The notes under the pieces are model-generated. The model ran no database searches, was not told the DNA's origin, and saw only the letters and a program-made list of their open reading frames with translations. DNA of 28,543 bases from an uncultured Solobacterium sp. (GTDB lineage Bacteria > Bacillota_I > Bacilli_A > Erysipelotrichales > Erysipelotrichaceae), in assembly GCA_900547815.1 (NCBI GenBank), contig URHY01000019.1, positions 1 through 28,543 on the forward strand. Direction: 5' to 3'. Below are positions 1 to 7,790 of this stretch, piece after piece. Positions within the stretch are counted from its first letter, which is position 1, and the number at the start of each line of letters is the position of its first letter. A program made the translations under genes and the position numbers.

Positions 1-61
1 TACCAGGCTGGATTCCCACCAGCTAAATATTTGGCACCGAACTGGCGCACACCTCACTTTT
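1..61 (-). promoter_or_regulatory. Possible structured 5' leader, cut by window edge
   Basis: Read on the minus strand, this segment lies just downstream of a good promoter and is GC-rich compared with its surroundings. It contains the hairpin GCTGG/CCAGC around a TGGGAAT loop. That hairpin resembles the apical part of T-box stem I, but the rest of the element lies outside the window. On the plus strand the same bases form an open frame that ends at TGA 115-117, so the 3' end of a gene cannot be excluded. The identity is unresolved. Confidence 0.25.
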
Positions 62-90
62 ATTTTACAATCCCCCAAAAAATGATACAA
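62..90 (-). promoter_or_regulatory. Divergent promoter superimposed on the plus promoter
   Basis: On the minus strand, -35 TTGTAT (plus 85-90) and -10 TAAAAT (plus 62-67) are 17 bp apart. Each box overlaps the opposite box of the plus-strand promoter, so the two promoters share one DNA segment and should exclude each other. It would transcribe leftward into the possible leader RNA at 1-61. Confidence 0.45.
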
Positions 91-91
91 T
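64..91 (+). promoter_or_regulatory. Promoter of the aminotransferase gene
   Basis: The -35 box TTTACA (64-69) and -10 box TACAAT (86-91) are separated by 16 bp. The predicted transcript starts near 98 and gives a short leader with SD AGGAAG at 107-112. Confidence 0.6.
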
Positions 92-119
92 GCAAAAATG
101 AAAAAAAGGAAGTGTGATT

Positions 120-1298
120 ATGAAAGAATTATCAAAAAGAACCGAGACATTTACAGATTCTGTGATTCGTCGAATGACAAGAATCGCAAATCAATACGAT
201 GCGATCAATCTATCGCAGGGATTCCCTGATTTTGATCCACCAAAAGAAATATTGAATCGACTAGAACAAGTTGCTCATGAAGACTTTAACCAGTATGCGA
301 TTACTTGGGGTGCCCAAAACTTTAGAGATGCCTTAGCCAAGAAACAATCAAAATATATGGATCTAGATTTAGATTCCAACAAAAACATCGTTGTCACTTG
401 TGGAAGTACTGAAGCCATGATGGCAGCCATGATGAGTGTTTGTGATCCAAACGATAAAGTGATTGTCTTCTCCCCATTTTATGAAAACTATGGAGCAGAT
501 ACCGTTCTTTGTGGTGCCAATCCAATTTATGTTCCTTTACATCCACCTGTATTCAACTTTGATAAAAAAGAATTAGAAAATGCGTTCAAGCAAAATCCAA
601 AAGCGTTGATTTTATGCAATCCAAGCAATCCTTGCGGAAAAGTCTTCTCAAAAGAAGAGTTGGAATATATTGCTAGTCTTGCCATAAAGTATGATACATA
701 TGTGATTACGGATGAAGTATATGAACATATTGTATATGCCCCATACAAACATACATATTTTGCCTCTTTACCGGGTATGTTTGAAAGAACCATTTCTTGT
801 AGTTCCCTATCTAAAACGTATTCCATTACAGGGTGGCGTTTAGGCTATTGTATTGCCCCAGAACATATCATCGATCAAATCAAGAAAGTGCATGACTTTT
901 TAACCGTTGGTGCTGCTGCTCCTCTACAAGAAGCTGCCGTTGTCGGTCTTGAATTTAAGGATGATTATTATGATGAACTTCAAAAGCTATATACACACAA
1001 GAAAGATTTATTCATCAATGGCTTAAAAGAATTAAATATTCCACATACCGAACCGCAAGGAGCTTACTATGTTATGGTCGATATCAGTGAGTTTGGTTAT
1101 GATTCGGATTTGGATTTCTGTGTGGATCTCATTAAAAATGTGGGTGTAGCTGCTGTTCCAGGATCTAGTTTCTTTAAAGAAGAAGAAAATCGCTATATTC
1201 GTTTCCACTTTGCGAAAAAAGATGAAACTTTACTAGCGGCATTAAACCGATTAAAAGATATGCGTGCAAAAATGCCTTATAAGAAAACCGTTGGGTAG
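120..1298 (+). CDS. Class I/II pyridoxal-phosphate aminotransferase
   Basis: This is a 392-residue fold-type I aminotransferase. It carries the N-terminal NLSQGFPDF substrate-loop motif, the NPSNPCGKV segment, the ITDEVYE aspartate that binds the PLP ring nitrogen, and the Schiff-base lysine K232 in SSLSKTYSITGWRLGY. The SQGFPDF and TGWRLGY motifs match the aspartate/kynurenine/methionine aminotransferase group. The amino donor cannot be fixed from sequence; aspartate, methionine or an aromatic amino acid are all possible. ATG 120 is preferred over the in-frame GTG at 114 because AGGAAG (107-112) sits 7 nt before it and only 1 nt before the GTG. The gene is monocistronic, with its own promoter and a terminator overlapping its last codons. 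The protein should be soluble and cytoplasmic. Confidence 0.9.
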   Translation: MKELSKRTETFTDSVIRRMTRIANQYDAINLSQGFPDFDPPKEILNRLEQVAHEDFNQYAITWGAQNFRDALAKKQSKYMDLDLDSNKNIVVTCGSTEAMMAAMMSVCDPNDKVIVFSPFYENYGADTVLCGANPIYVPLHPPVFNFDKKELENAFKQNPKALILCNPSNPCGKVFSKEELEYIASLAIKYDTYVITDEVYEHIVYAPYKHTYFASLPGMFERTISCSSLSKTYSITGWRLGYCIAPEHIIDQIKKVHDFLTVGAAAPLQEAAVVGLEFKDDYYDELQKLYTHKKDLFINGLKELNIPHTEPQGAYYVMVDISEFGYDSDLDFCVDLIKNVGVAAVPGSSFFKEEENRYIRFHFAKKDETLLAALNRLKDMRAKMPYKKTVG

Positions 1299-1320
1299 TA
1301 ATCCAACGGTTTTATCTTTT
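1284..1320 (+). terminator. Intrinsic terminator of the aminotransferase gene
   Basis: Stem AAAACCGTTGG (1284-1294) pairs with CCAACGGTTTT (1303-1313) across an 8-nt loop that includes the stop codon. A T-rich tail follows. Confidence 0.85.
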
Positions 1321-1331
1321 ATCACAATTAC

Positions 1332-1437
1332 TCACGAATTTTAAAAATGTTATATTATATTATTTCACGAATATTAAAAATGCTTATCTCTATATTTTAA
1401 CGAAAATGAGAAATGTTCCATTTAAACATTACGATTA
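1332..1437. repeat. Phased ACGA repeats, about 33-bp period
   Basis: The 265-bp gap between the aminotransferase and the carboxypeptidase has no gene. It holds TCACGAATTTTAAAAATG (1332-1349), TCACGAATATTAAAAATG (1365-1382) and a degenerate third copy ending AAATG (about 1397-1415). The CGA cores lie at 1335, 1368 and 1401, exactly 33 bp apart, with a fourth ACGA at 1431. All copies face the same side of the helix. The function is unknown. Confidence 0.5.
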
Positions 1438-1532
1438 TTCCATTGTGACTTTCAAAAAGGCAATTTTATCAAGCTGTGTATCTCACTAATTTTTTTCATT
1501 AGAAGTTCTTTTTTCCTTTATTTACTATCGCA

Positions 1533-1558
1533 AGAAAAAAGACTCACCGAAGTGAGCC
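1533..1558 (-). terminator. Intrinsic terminator of the carboxypeptidase gene
   Basis: On the minus strand, GGCTCAC and GTGAGTC form a stem closed by a TTCG tetraloop (plus 1541-1558). A T-run follows (plus 1535-1540), starting just past the stop codon at 1564. Confidence 0.85.
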
Positions 1559-1563
1559 AATTA

Positions 1564-3018
1564 TTAAAATTGAGATTTAGGATTCTTTCCTTGAATAAAA
1601 TCACGAATATCTGAACATAATTCATGAACATTATCTTCACCAAGATAAATCATATGTCCACTTTGGTATCCTTTCCAGAATACACGATCTTTTGGTAGTC
1701 CAGCATGATCCATTGTGTGCCATGCATATCCAAATTCAGTACATAGATCAAACCATCCATTCGCAAAGAATGCTCGCATTCCTGGTCTTCGCGTCAAGGC
1801 ATAACGTAATTCTTCTCCGGTTGTCCCTTTCTTTTCTTCTTTATCCCAATGCATATAATAATCAGTTCCTGGAATAAAGTTACGATCTAATTTTACATTT
1901 AATTTTGGAAGTAGATCACCTGTAAAGGCTGCATAGAAGAATGTATCATAACGATCAGCTGTCGCATCATCCCACAATGCCTTTTTGATTTCATCTTGTT
2001 CTGGCTCTAATAAAGGACGAGTTACCCGACCATCATAGCGAGATACAGCTTTTCCTTTTGTTTTTAATACTTCTTGACGATAGTCATCATCATCAATTTT
2101 TAAGCCATGACGAATCAAATATTCTCTAGAAACACCTGTATAATAGCTTACCTTATCCAAGATATGTTCTTTTTCTTCTTCTGAAATAGCTTCTCCTTTA
2201 TAAAGTGCAAGCACATAATCATGATCTGCGAAATCCTTAGCTTCTTTTACAAAGTCTTCCACACTTTGATCTGTTGGATGATTGTGATACCAGTTTACAC
2301 CTGCATATGTTGGGAATCCCAATACACTTGTTTCAACAGGTAAGCCTTCACCAAAGTATTTACCTACAGTAACTGTATTTCCAATAAATACAATACCATC
2401 AAAGGCAATACCATAGCCTCTTTCTCTTCCCATTGTTGCTGCAATTCCAGCAGCGACTGCACTACGAGTACATCCATAACTTTCACCACACAAATATTTT
2501 GGTGACAAGCCACGATTATAGCGACGAACCCAAGCTTCAAGCACTGTCAATAAGGCTTCTGCATCTTGTTCAATGCCAAAGAAATCTTTCTTTTTACTTT
2601 CATCAATCAATACACCATATCCAGTTCCAACAGGATCAATCAATACGATATCCGCAACATCAATCAAGCAGTCTGGATTATCAATAACTTTATAAGGTCC
2701 AAAAGCACTTTCACGATCTACTTCATCATACTGCATACGACGTGTACCTAAAAATCCTGCATGCACATACATACAACTAGATCCAGGACCTCCATTATAC
2801 GCAAAAACAACTGGACGATTCGATGTATCTTCTACATCACTTCTAAAATAGGCATAAGTAAAAATCGATGCGACTGGATTTCCATCAGGTCCATAGATGA
2901 CATTGTCTTCACAAATTGTATGATAAGGAATTTCTTTTCCTGACAATGTGATTTTTCCATCCGACTCAAAACGAGCTGGTTTAAAAGTATCTGGTTTAAA
3001 GCTTTCTGTTTTATACAT
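1564..3018 (-). CDS. Serine carboxypeptidase-like peptidase, family S10
   Basis: The 484-residue alpha/beta-hydrolase peptidase has the S10 hallmarks in order. The oxyanion motif is NGGPGSS, and the nucleophile is S180 in GESYG. The catalytic aspartate is D424 in GWFDLCT, and the catalytic histidine is H455 in GYQSGHMIY. S10 enzymes remove C-terminal residues from peptides at acidic pH. No signal peptide or membrane segment is visible, so it is probably cytoplasmic, which is unusual compared with the vacuolar or secreted eukaryotic members. An upstream in-frame ATG at 3045 is rejected because GGAGGG (plus 3027-3032) lies 8-9 nt before ATG 3018 and because 3044-3049 is the -10 box. The gene is monocistronic with its own promoter and terminator. 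Its physiological substrates are unknown. Confidence 0.88.
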   Translation of the reverse strand: MYKTESFKPDTFKPARFESDGKITLSGKEIPYHTICEDNVIYGPDGNPVASIFTYAYFRSDVEDTSNRPVVFAYNGGPGSSCMYVHAGFLGTRRMQYDEVDRESAFGPYKVIDNPDCLIDVADIVLIDPVGTGYGVLIDESKKKDFFGIEQDAEALLTVLEAWVRRYNRGLSPKYLCGESYGCTRSAVAAGIAATMGRERGYGIAFDGIVFIGNTVTVGKYFGEGLPVETSVLGFPTYAGVNWYHNHPTDQSVEDFVKEAKDFADHDYVLALYKGEAISEEEKEHILDKVSYYTGVSREYLIRHGLKIDDDDYRQEVLKTKGKAVSRYDGRVTRPLLEPEQDEIKKALWDDATADRYDTFFYAAFTGDLLPKLNVKLDRNFIPGTDYYMHWDKEEKKGTTGEELRYALTRRPGMRAFFANGWFDLCTEFGYAWHTMDHAGLPKDRVFWKGYQSGHMIYLGEDNVHELCSDIRDFIQGKNPKSQF

Positions 3019-3043
3019 AATACATACCCTCCACAATAATTCC

Positions 3044-3071
3044 ATTATAGAGCGTGTTGAAAAATAGTCAA
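3044..3071 (-). promoter_or_regulatory. Promoter of the S10 peptidase gene
   Basis: On the minus strand, -35 TTGACT (plus 3066-3071) and a perfect -10 TATAAT (plus 3044-3049) are 16 bp apart. This excludes the longer N-terminus of the peptidase. Confidence 0.75.
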
Positions 3072-3102
3072 TGAAAATTATTACATTTTTGTAAGCAGAA
3101 TG

Positions 3103-3132
3103 AAAAAAAGAGAGAAACTATTCATTTCCCTC
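3103..3132 (-). terminator. Intrinsic terminator of the rhodanese-TtcA gene
   Basis: On the minus strand, GAGGGAAA and TTTCTCTC pair over 8 bp with one G-T wobble, then a run of seven T follows (plus 3103-3109). The hairpin overlaps the end of the coding region. Confidence 0.7.
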
Positions 3133-4257
3133 TTCATCATATGTATCTAAAAAGTGATGTCTTGCATTATCATCCTTATAGGCAATCACGGTTTTAAGGC
3201 TCACGTTTTCGACACTCTTAAAAATATTCTGTTCTACAAACGGATTGACTTTCTTTAATTCCTTGATTAAATTTTTCATTTCTAAACGCTTTGACTTGGA
3301 TTGTGTTAAACACGTTTCATTGGCACAAGCCTCTGTGAATTTGCATGCACATTGAATAAAATACAAATCATTATGTTTAGCCCAACCCTTAATGTCATCT
3401 TCACGAATTAAATACAAAGGTCGAATAACTTCCATACCCTTAAAGTTATTGGAATGTAGCTTGGGCATCATCGTTTGGATTTGTCCACCATATAACATCG
3501 ACATTAAAATGGTTTCAATCACATCATCATAATGGTGTCCCAAAGCTATTTTATTACATCCTAAATTCTTGGCATAGTTATATAAATGACCTCTTCGCAT
3601 TCTTGCACATATATAACATGGATTCTTTTCAATATTAAAAACGTTGTCAAAAATATCACTTTCAAAGATTTCAATTGGAATATTTAGCTTTTTGGCATTC
3701 CTTTCAATAACCTCACGATTCTCTTTTGAATAACCTGGATCCATCACAATATATTTCACATCAAAATGAACAGGTGAATGTTTATGTAGTTCTTGAAAAC
3801 ATTTCGCCATCAACATCGAATCTTTTCCACCCGAAATACATACCGCAATACAATCTCCTTCTTTAACAAGCTCATAATCACGGATAGCCTTCGTAAATTT
3901 TGACCAAATCTTTCTTCGATACGTTTTAATAATACTTCTTTCGACTTGTGCACAAAAATCATCCGATATATTTGCGTTCATCTTATCCATAACGATCGAA
4001 ACATATCCACCATTTACACTATATGCAGCATACCCTTTTTCTTGCAGTTTTTGCGCGACAAAATCACTGACATATCCTTGAGCACAAACGACAATAATCT
4101 TCTTAGTTGAATCAAATTCTTTGGATAAAACACTTTCTCCACTTAATACAATACTGTTTTCGATTGGATTTTTAAATGCCTCTTCGGCATCACGTATATC
4201 AATTAAGATATATTCTTCTTTATTTAATTGTTTTAATTGTTCTACTGAAATTTTCAT
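3118..4257 (-). CDS. ttcA: Rhodanese-TtcA fusion, tRNA 2-thiocytidine synthetase
   Basis: The 379-residue protein joins two modules. Residues 1-95 are a rhodanese domain with DIRD (20-23) and a candidate persulfide cysteine C58 in VVCAQG. Residues from about 115 are a PP-loop ATPase with SGGKDS (142-147), the CxxC pair C214/C217 followed by ARMRRGHLY, and the ALGHHYDD motif typical of TtcA. TtcA uses ATP and an iron-sulfur cluster to thiolate cytidine 32 of tRNAs. The C-terminal part has a further cysteine-rich stretch with four cysteines near residues 304-318, more than E. coli TtcA needs. The rhodanese domain probably delivers sulfur directly to the thiolation site. No SD precedes the ATG, and an extended -10 box ends 6 nt before it, so the mRNA may be leaderless. 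Confidence 0.88.
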   Translation of the reverse strand: MKISVEQLKQLNKEEYILIDIRDAEEAFKNPIENSIVLSGESVLSKEFDSTKKIIVVCAQGYVSDFVAQKLQEKGYAAYSVNGGYVSIVMDKMNANISDDFCAQVERSIIKTYRRKIWSKFTKAIRDYELVKEGDCIAVCISGGKDSMLMAKCFQELHKHSPVHFDVKYIVMDPGYSKENREVIERNAKKLNIPIEIFESDIFDNVFNIEKNPCYICARMRRGHLYNYAKNLGCNKIALGHHYDDVIETILMSMLYGGQIQTMMPKLHSNNFKGMEVIRPLYLIREDDIKGWAKHNDLYFIQCACKFTEACANETCLTQSKSKRLEMKNLIKELKKVNPFVEQNIFKSVENVSLKTVIAYKDDNARHHFLDTYDEEGNE

Positions 4258-4263
4258 GAGACT

Positions 4264-4272
4264 ATTCTAACA
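4264..4272 (-). promoter_or_regulatory. Extended -10 promoter, predicted leaderless start
   Basis: On the minus strand, TGTTAGAAT is a TGn-extended -10 box. Only 6 nt separate it from the ATG of the rhodanese-TtcA gene, which puts the start site at or next to the A of the ATG. No convincing -35 box is seen. Confidence 0.45.
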
Positions 4273-4277
4273 TAATA

Positions 4278-4306
4278 TTGAATTTTTGGATGAAAAAGCG
4301 CAAAAT
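4278..4306 (+). promoter_or_regulatory. Weak promoter of the first MATE gene
   Basis: TTGAAT (4278-4283) and CAAAAT (4301-4306) are 17 bp apart. SD AGGAAG follows at 4319-4324. The -10 box matches consensus at only four positions. Confidence 0.4.
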
Positions 4307-4331
4307 ATGAACAAAAAAAGGAAGTTTGATT

Positions 4332-5654
4332 ATGACACAAGATATGACACAAGGCAAAATCATGCCTATGTTAGTTCACTTTACCATTCCCTTGGTATTA
4401 GGAAACTTATTTCAATTAACATACAATGCCGTCGACAGTATTATTGTAGGCCACTTTGTAGGAAAAGAAGCTTTGGCCGCTGTTGGAATTTGTAATCCAA
4501 TCACAACATTATTCATCCTATTTCTAAATGGACTTTGTATGGGCGCAAGCATATTGATTGGTATGTATTATGGGGCTAAAGATAATGACACATTATCTCG
4601 TCAAATGAGCACAACTATGCTTGCAGGACTTGTATTTTCACTTGTATTAACACTTACCTGCATCTTCTTTTCACCACAAATTCTTAAATTTATGCAGGTA
4701 GATTCATCTATTTTCAATATGTCTACTACCTATCTTCAAATTATCTTTGCCGGTTTAGTATTTACCTTTCTATACAACTTTTTTGCGAGTACACTACGTG
4801 CTTTAGGCGACAGTAAATCCCCCCTATATTTCTTAATTATCAGTTCCATTCTAAATATTTTTGGAGATTTATTCTTTGTGGTTGTTTTACATGCTGGAAG
4901 TAAAGGCTGTGCCATTTCTACTGTGATTAGTGAAGCTTTATGTTGCGTATTCTGTATTCTATATATACAAAAGAAAGTGCCACTTCTACAACTGGGTAAA
5001 AAGTGGCTGGTATTTGATATTTCCTTATTAAAACGCACCATTGCGTATGGCTGGGCCAGCGCAATGCAGCAAGCTACTGTACAACTTGGAAAGCTTGGCA
5101 TTCAAATGATTGTCAATACGATGGGTGTATCGGTTGTAGCTGCTTTTACGGCCGTCAATCGAATTGATGATTTTGCGTATACCCCGGAACAAAACATTGC
5201 CCACTCTATGACAGCTTTAATGGCACAAAATAAGGGTGCCGGAAATAACAATCGTATGCAAGAGGGATTTCGTTGCGGAATGGTCTTAGAATTTATCTAT
5301 GGTATATTTATCTTTCTAGTATGTTTTGTCTTCGCAAAACCATTAATGTGTCTATTTGTACAAGATGAAGAAGTTATTATGCATGGAGTGACTTATCTTC
5401 ATTTAATCTCCTTCATGTATATTCTTCCTGCCTTCACCAATGGAATCCAAGGCTTCTTTAGAGGAATTGGTGATTTAAAAATCACACTCATTTCAAGTCT
5501 AGTGAATATGACAGTTCGAGTTATTGTGGCTGCCCCACTTGTATTTAGCTTACATCTAGGCATCGAAGCTTTACCATACTCATATTTTGCTGGGTGGATT
5601 GGTATGTTGGTGGCCGAACTTCCATTACTTATTCGAACATATAAGACGTATTAA
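4332..5654 (+). CDS. MATE family multidrug efflux transporter
   Basis: This 440-residue polytopic membrane protein has about twelve hydrophobic segments in two related halves. The first half begins with the MATE-like PLVLGNLFQLTYNAVDSIIVG, shortened here to its core, and contains FFASTLRALGDSKSP. The second half has FTAVNRIDDFAYTP and GFFRGIGD. MATE proteins export cationic drugs or metabolites in exchange for Na+ or H+. The substrate cannot be told. ATG 4332 is chosen because AGGAAG (4319-4324) lies 7 nt upstream; an in-frame TTG at 4326 is too close to it. Its stop codon overlaps the stop of the convergent ATPase gene in a shared TTAA, with no terminator between them. Confidence 0.88.
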   Translation: MTQDMTQGKIMPMLVHFTIPLVLGNLFQLTYNAVDSIIVGHFVGKEALAAVGICNPITTLFILFLNGLCMGASILIGMYYGAKDNDTLSRQMSTTMLAGLVFSLVLTLTCIFFSPQILKFMQVDSSIFNMSTTYLQIIFAGLVFTFLYNFFASTLRALGDSKSPLYFLIISSILNIFGDLFFVVVLHAGSKGCAISTVISEALCCVFCILYIQKKVPLLQLGKKWLVFDISLLKRTIAYGWASAMQQATVQLGKLGIQMIVNTMGVSVVAAFTAVNRIDDFAYTPEQNIAHSMTALMAQNKGAGNNNRMQEGFRCGMVLEFIYGIFIFLVCFVFAKPLMCLFVQDEEVIMHGVTYLHLISFMYILPAFTNGIQGFFRGIGDLKITLISSLVNMTVRVIVAAPLVFSLHLGIEALPYSYFAGWIGMLVAELPLLIRTYKTY

Positions 5655-7000
5655 TCGCATAATCCTTTTAGATCAATCTTATATACAGAATTATTCAATT
5701 TCCTATTCTTCAAAAACATAATCATATATATTGGAAGATAGATTCTTTTATCTTTTACTTCCACATTGCCTTGAGAAAACACCAAGGCTTTTTTAATATT
5801 GTAGTTTTCTAAAGACAACACATTATTTAATGCTGAATGCCTTTTATAGTCTTTTCCTGATTTAATTTCTAATGGCAAGATTTCTCCATCGAGTTCAACC
5901 ACAAAATCAAGTTCACCCATTTTTTTACTATTGTAGTAATATAAACTAAATCCTTTAGAATTTAATTCTTGTGCCACCACATTTTCAAACAAAGCCCCAT
6001 TATTAGTAGAAGATTCATGATTTAATATAGCCATCTTCACATAGTCTGAATACATATTCGTCAATAATCCAACATCTGACATAAATAGCTTAAACAGATT
6101 TCGGTTTTCGCTGATCATTAATGGAAGCTTAGGCTCAGACACATTATATACAGGTATGACTACACCTGCATCTTTAAGCCACAAGAAATCATTTTCTACT
6201 TTATTAAAAGACATTCCTTTACCCACTTTATTCAATTGAAACCTTTTGTTCTTTTCATCCAATTGTCCAGGTAGTGCATCGTATATCTCTTTTAACTTTA
6301 ACTTATATCTCTCTTCATACTTCGAAAAATCAAAGCGATACAAACGTGTGATATCTTGTTGTACTTGTGATACTCGATTTAAATCGTTCGTTTCTAAATA
6401 TGTACTTACAGCTTGTGGCATACCTCCCACAATCAAGTATAGATTAAAAATATCCAACATCTTTTTATGAATAAATTCATCTACTTTTTTTCTCTCAATA
6501 TAACATTCTTCTAATATATCAATAATATTTTTCTGTATACCAAGCGCATCAACAAATTCATAAAAAGCTAAAGGATACATATCAAGTATCTGCATGTAGC
6601 CTACAGGCGCTGACTTCAACCCATTTAATTCAACGCCTAATAAAGATCCACTAAGTACATATTTGTATGTTCCATCATCCACCAAAAATTTAATTTTAGT
6701 AATAAAATCTTTTACTTCTTGAATCTCATCAAAGAAGATAATCATACCTTTCGATAATGGTTTATTGGCAACAAGAGATAAACGCATCAAAAAATCCTTA
6801 GTATCTGTACTATTTTTAAACAACTGAACCAATTCTGGTTGTTCAATGAAGTTAAATTCCATATAATTTACATTCTGATTCTTTAAACAATTTCGAATCA
6901 CATATGTTTTTCCAACCTGTCTAGCTCCCGTAACTAACAGTGCATTATTTCCATCTTGTATCCATCTTTCAATTTTACTTTGTATATAGCGTTTAATCAT
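5651..7000 (-). CDS. AAA ATPase with C-terminal DUF4143 domain
   Basis: The 449-residue protein begins with a P-loop ATPase module. Walker A is GARQVGKT (25-32), Walker B is IIFFDE ending at D91/E92, and a sensor-like LSGS motif lies near 117-120. The C-terminal half is a DUF4143 domain, and residues near 372-395 show GELDFVVELDG followed by LPLEIKSG, the E-D...ExK pattern of PD-(D/E)XK nuclease folds. Proteins of this family are common in gut Firmicutes and Bacteroidetes in several copies, and their function is unsettled. SD-like AGGTGAT precedes the ATG closely. The upstream region carries a 33-bp-periodic repeat array. Confidence 0.85.
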   Translation of the reverse strand: MIKRYIQSKIERWIQDGNNALLVTGARQVGKTYVIRNCLKNQNVNYMEFNFIEQPELVQLFKNSTDTKDFLMRLSLVANKPLSKGMIIFFDEIQEVKDFITKIKFLVDDGTYKYVLSGSLLGVELNGLKSAPVGYMQILDMYPLAFYEFVDALGIQKNIIDILEECYIERKKVDEFIHKKMLDIFNLYLIVGGMPQAVSTYLETNDLNRVSQVQQDITRLYRFDFSKYEERYKLKLKEIYDALPGQLDEKNKRFQLNKVGKGMSFNKVENDFLWLKDAGVVIPVYNVSEPKLPLMISENRNLFKLFMSDVGLLTNMYSDYVKMAILNHESSTNNGALFENVVAQELNSKGFSLYYYNSKKMGELDFVVELDGEILPLEIKSGKDYKRHSALNNVLSLENYNIKKALVFSQGNVEVKDKRIYLPIYMIMFLKNRKLNNSVYKIDLKGLCD

Positions 7001-7010
7001 GGTATCACCT

Positions 7011-7125
7011 ACTCTTCCAACTTTATTTTAGTTCTTTTTAACATCTTTTCCAACCTGTTTTTTTATATTCTATCCACTTTTCCAACCTTTTTTTATGTCT
7101 TTTCGACAACTTTTCCAACTTTTTG
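7011..7125. repeat. Four TTCCAAC repeats with 32-33-bp period
   Basis: TTCCAAC occurs at 7015-7021, 7048-7054, 7080-7086 and 7113-7119, spaced 33, 32 and 33 bp. The units are imperfect 33-bp tandem repeats of the form CTTTTCCAAC plus a T-rich tail. The stretch 7001-7206 has no gene and lies between the divergent ATPase (-) and VTT (+) genes. On the minus strand the core reads GTTGGAAAAG. It also recurs in the Walker A codons of the ATPase gene, where 13 bases at 6908-6920 equal 7046-7058. It could be an operator array or a duplicated segment. Confidence 0.65.
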
Positions 7126-7206
7126 ATTCAATTATTTAGAAAACTTTAAGATTTATCACTAAAGAACCTTAATAATTATTCGTTATAGTAATCCTGGTGA
7201 TACTTT

Positions 7207-7788
7207 ATGACAAATAAAAACATACAAAACATAACACACTTTGGATTTATCCTTATGATTCTTATTTGCGTTTATTTCTTTTCACAAGGATACTTCACAA
7301 ATCCACAGCTTCTACAATCTGCACTATCTAAGGCAGGCATTTTGGCACCCTTACTTTTTATTTTTCTACAAATCATTCAAGTGATTATTCCTATTATTCC
7401 CGGTGGTGCATCAAGTGCCTTAGGTATTACAGCTTTTGGAGCAGTAAATGGATTTATATATAACTATATAGGTATTTGTATCGGATCCATATGTATCTTT
7501 TTACTTGTTCGTAAATATGGTCATAGAATCATTCTAAAATTATGTAAAAAGAAAGATTACGACAAATATATGAAGTATACATATGATCAAAATAAATTTG
7601 ATACCTTCTTTATGTTAGCTATTTTCTTACCTTGTGCACCCGATGATCTCTTGTGTATGCTTGCAGGACTGACAAATATGTCGCTCAAAAAATTTGTCTG
7701 GATCATACTTTTAGGAAAGCCATTATCTTTGATTGCCTATTCTTATGGATTGGCGCAGTTGTTTCAAATTATTGAAAGGTGGTTATAA
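7207..7788 (+). CDS. VTT/DedA-like membrane protein (TVP38/TMEM64 family)
   Basis: This 193-residue integral membrane protein has about five hydrophobic segments. The core of the VTT (SNARE-associated) domain is visible. A proline-rich re-entrant loop reads IIPIIPGGASSALGITAFG, and a second loop later reads FLPCAPDDLLCMLAGLT, matching the paired re-entrant motifs of the family. DedA/VTT proteins are implicated in lipid-carrier flipping and membrane homeostasis. It is the first gene of an operon with a tiny membrane peptide and a two-component system, which suggests an envelope role. The SD is weak (CTGGTGAT), and a possible -10 box TATAGT lies at 7184-7189 without a clear -35. Confidence 0.8.
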   Translation: MTNKNIQNITHFGFILMILICVYFFSQGYFTNPQLLQSALSKAGILAPLLFIFLQIIQVIIPIIPGGASSALGITAFGAVNGFIYNYIGICIGSICIFLLVRKYGHRIILKLCKKKDYDKYMKYTYDQNKFDTFFMLAIFLPCAPDDLLCMLAGLTNMSLKKFVWIILLGKPLSLIAYSYGLAQLFQIIERWL

Positions 7789-7790
7789 TT

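Noticed and set aside
1332..1437. Evenly spaced repeats as a CRISPR array
   Set aside because: The repeats are 16-18 bp, imperfect and AT-rich, there are at most three or four, the spacers are about 15 bp, and there are no cas genes.
2433..2943. Plus-strand open frames inside the carboxypeptidase gene
   Set aside because: They are low-complexity, have no SD, and are shadows of the strongly supported S10 gene.
4286..4495. 69-codon plus frame overlapping the start of the first MATE gene
   Set aside because: It lacks an SD, is in another frame of a clear membrane protein, and has no recognisable domain.
7011..7125. TTCCAAC repeats as a CRISPR array or plasmid iterons
   Set aside because: The units are too short and degenerate for CRISPR, and there is no replication protein nearby.
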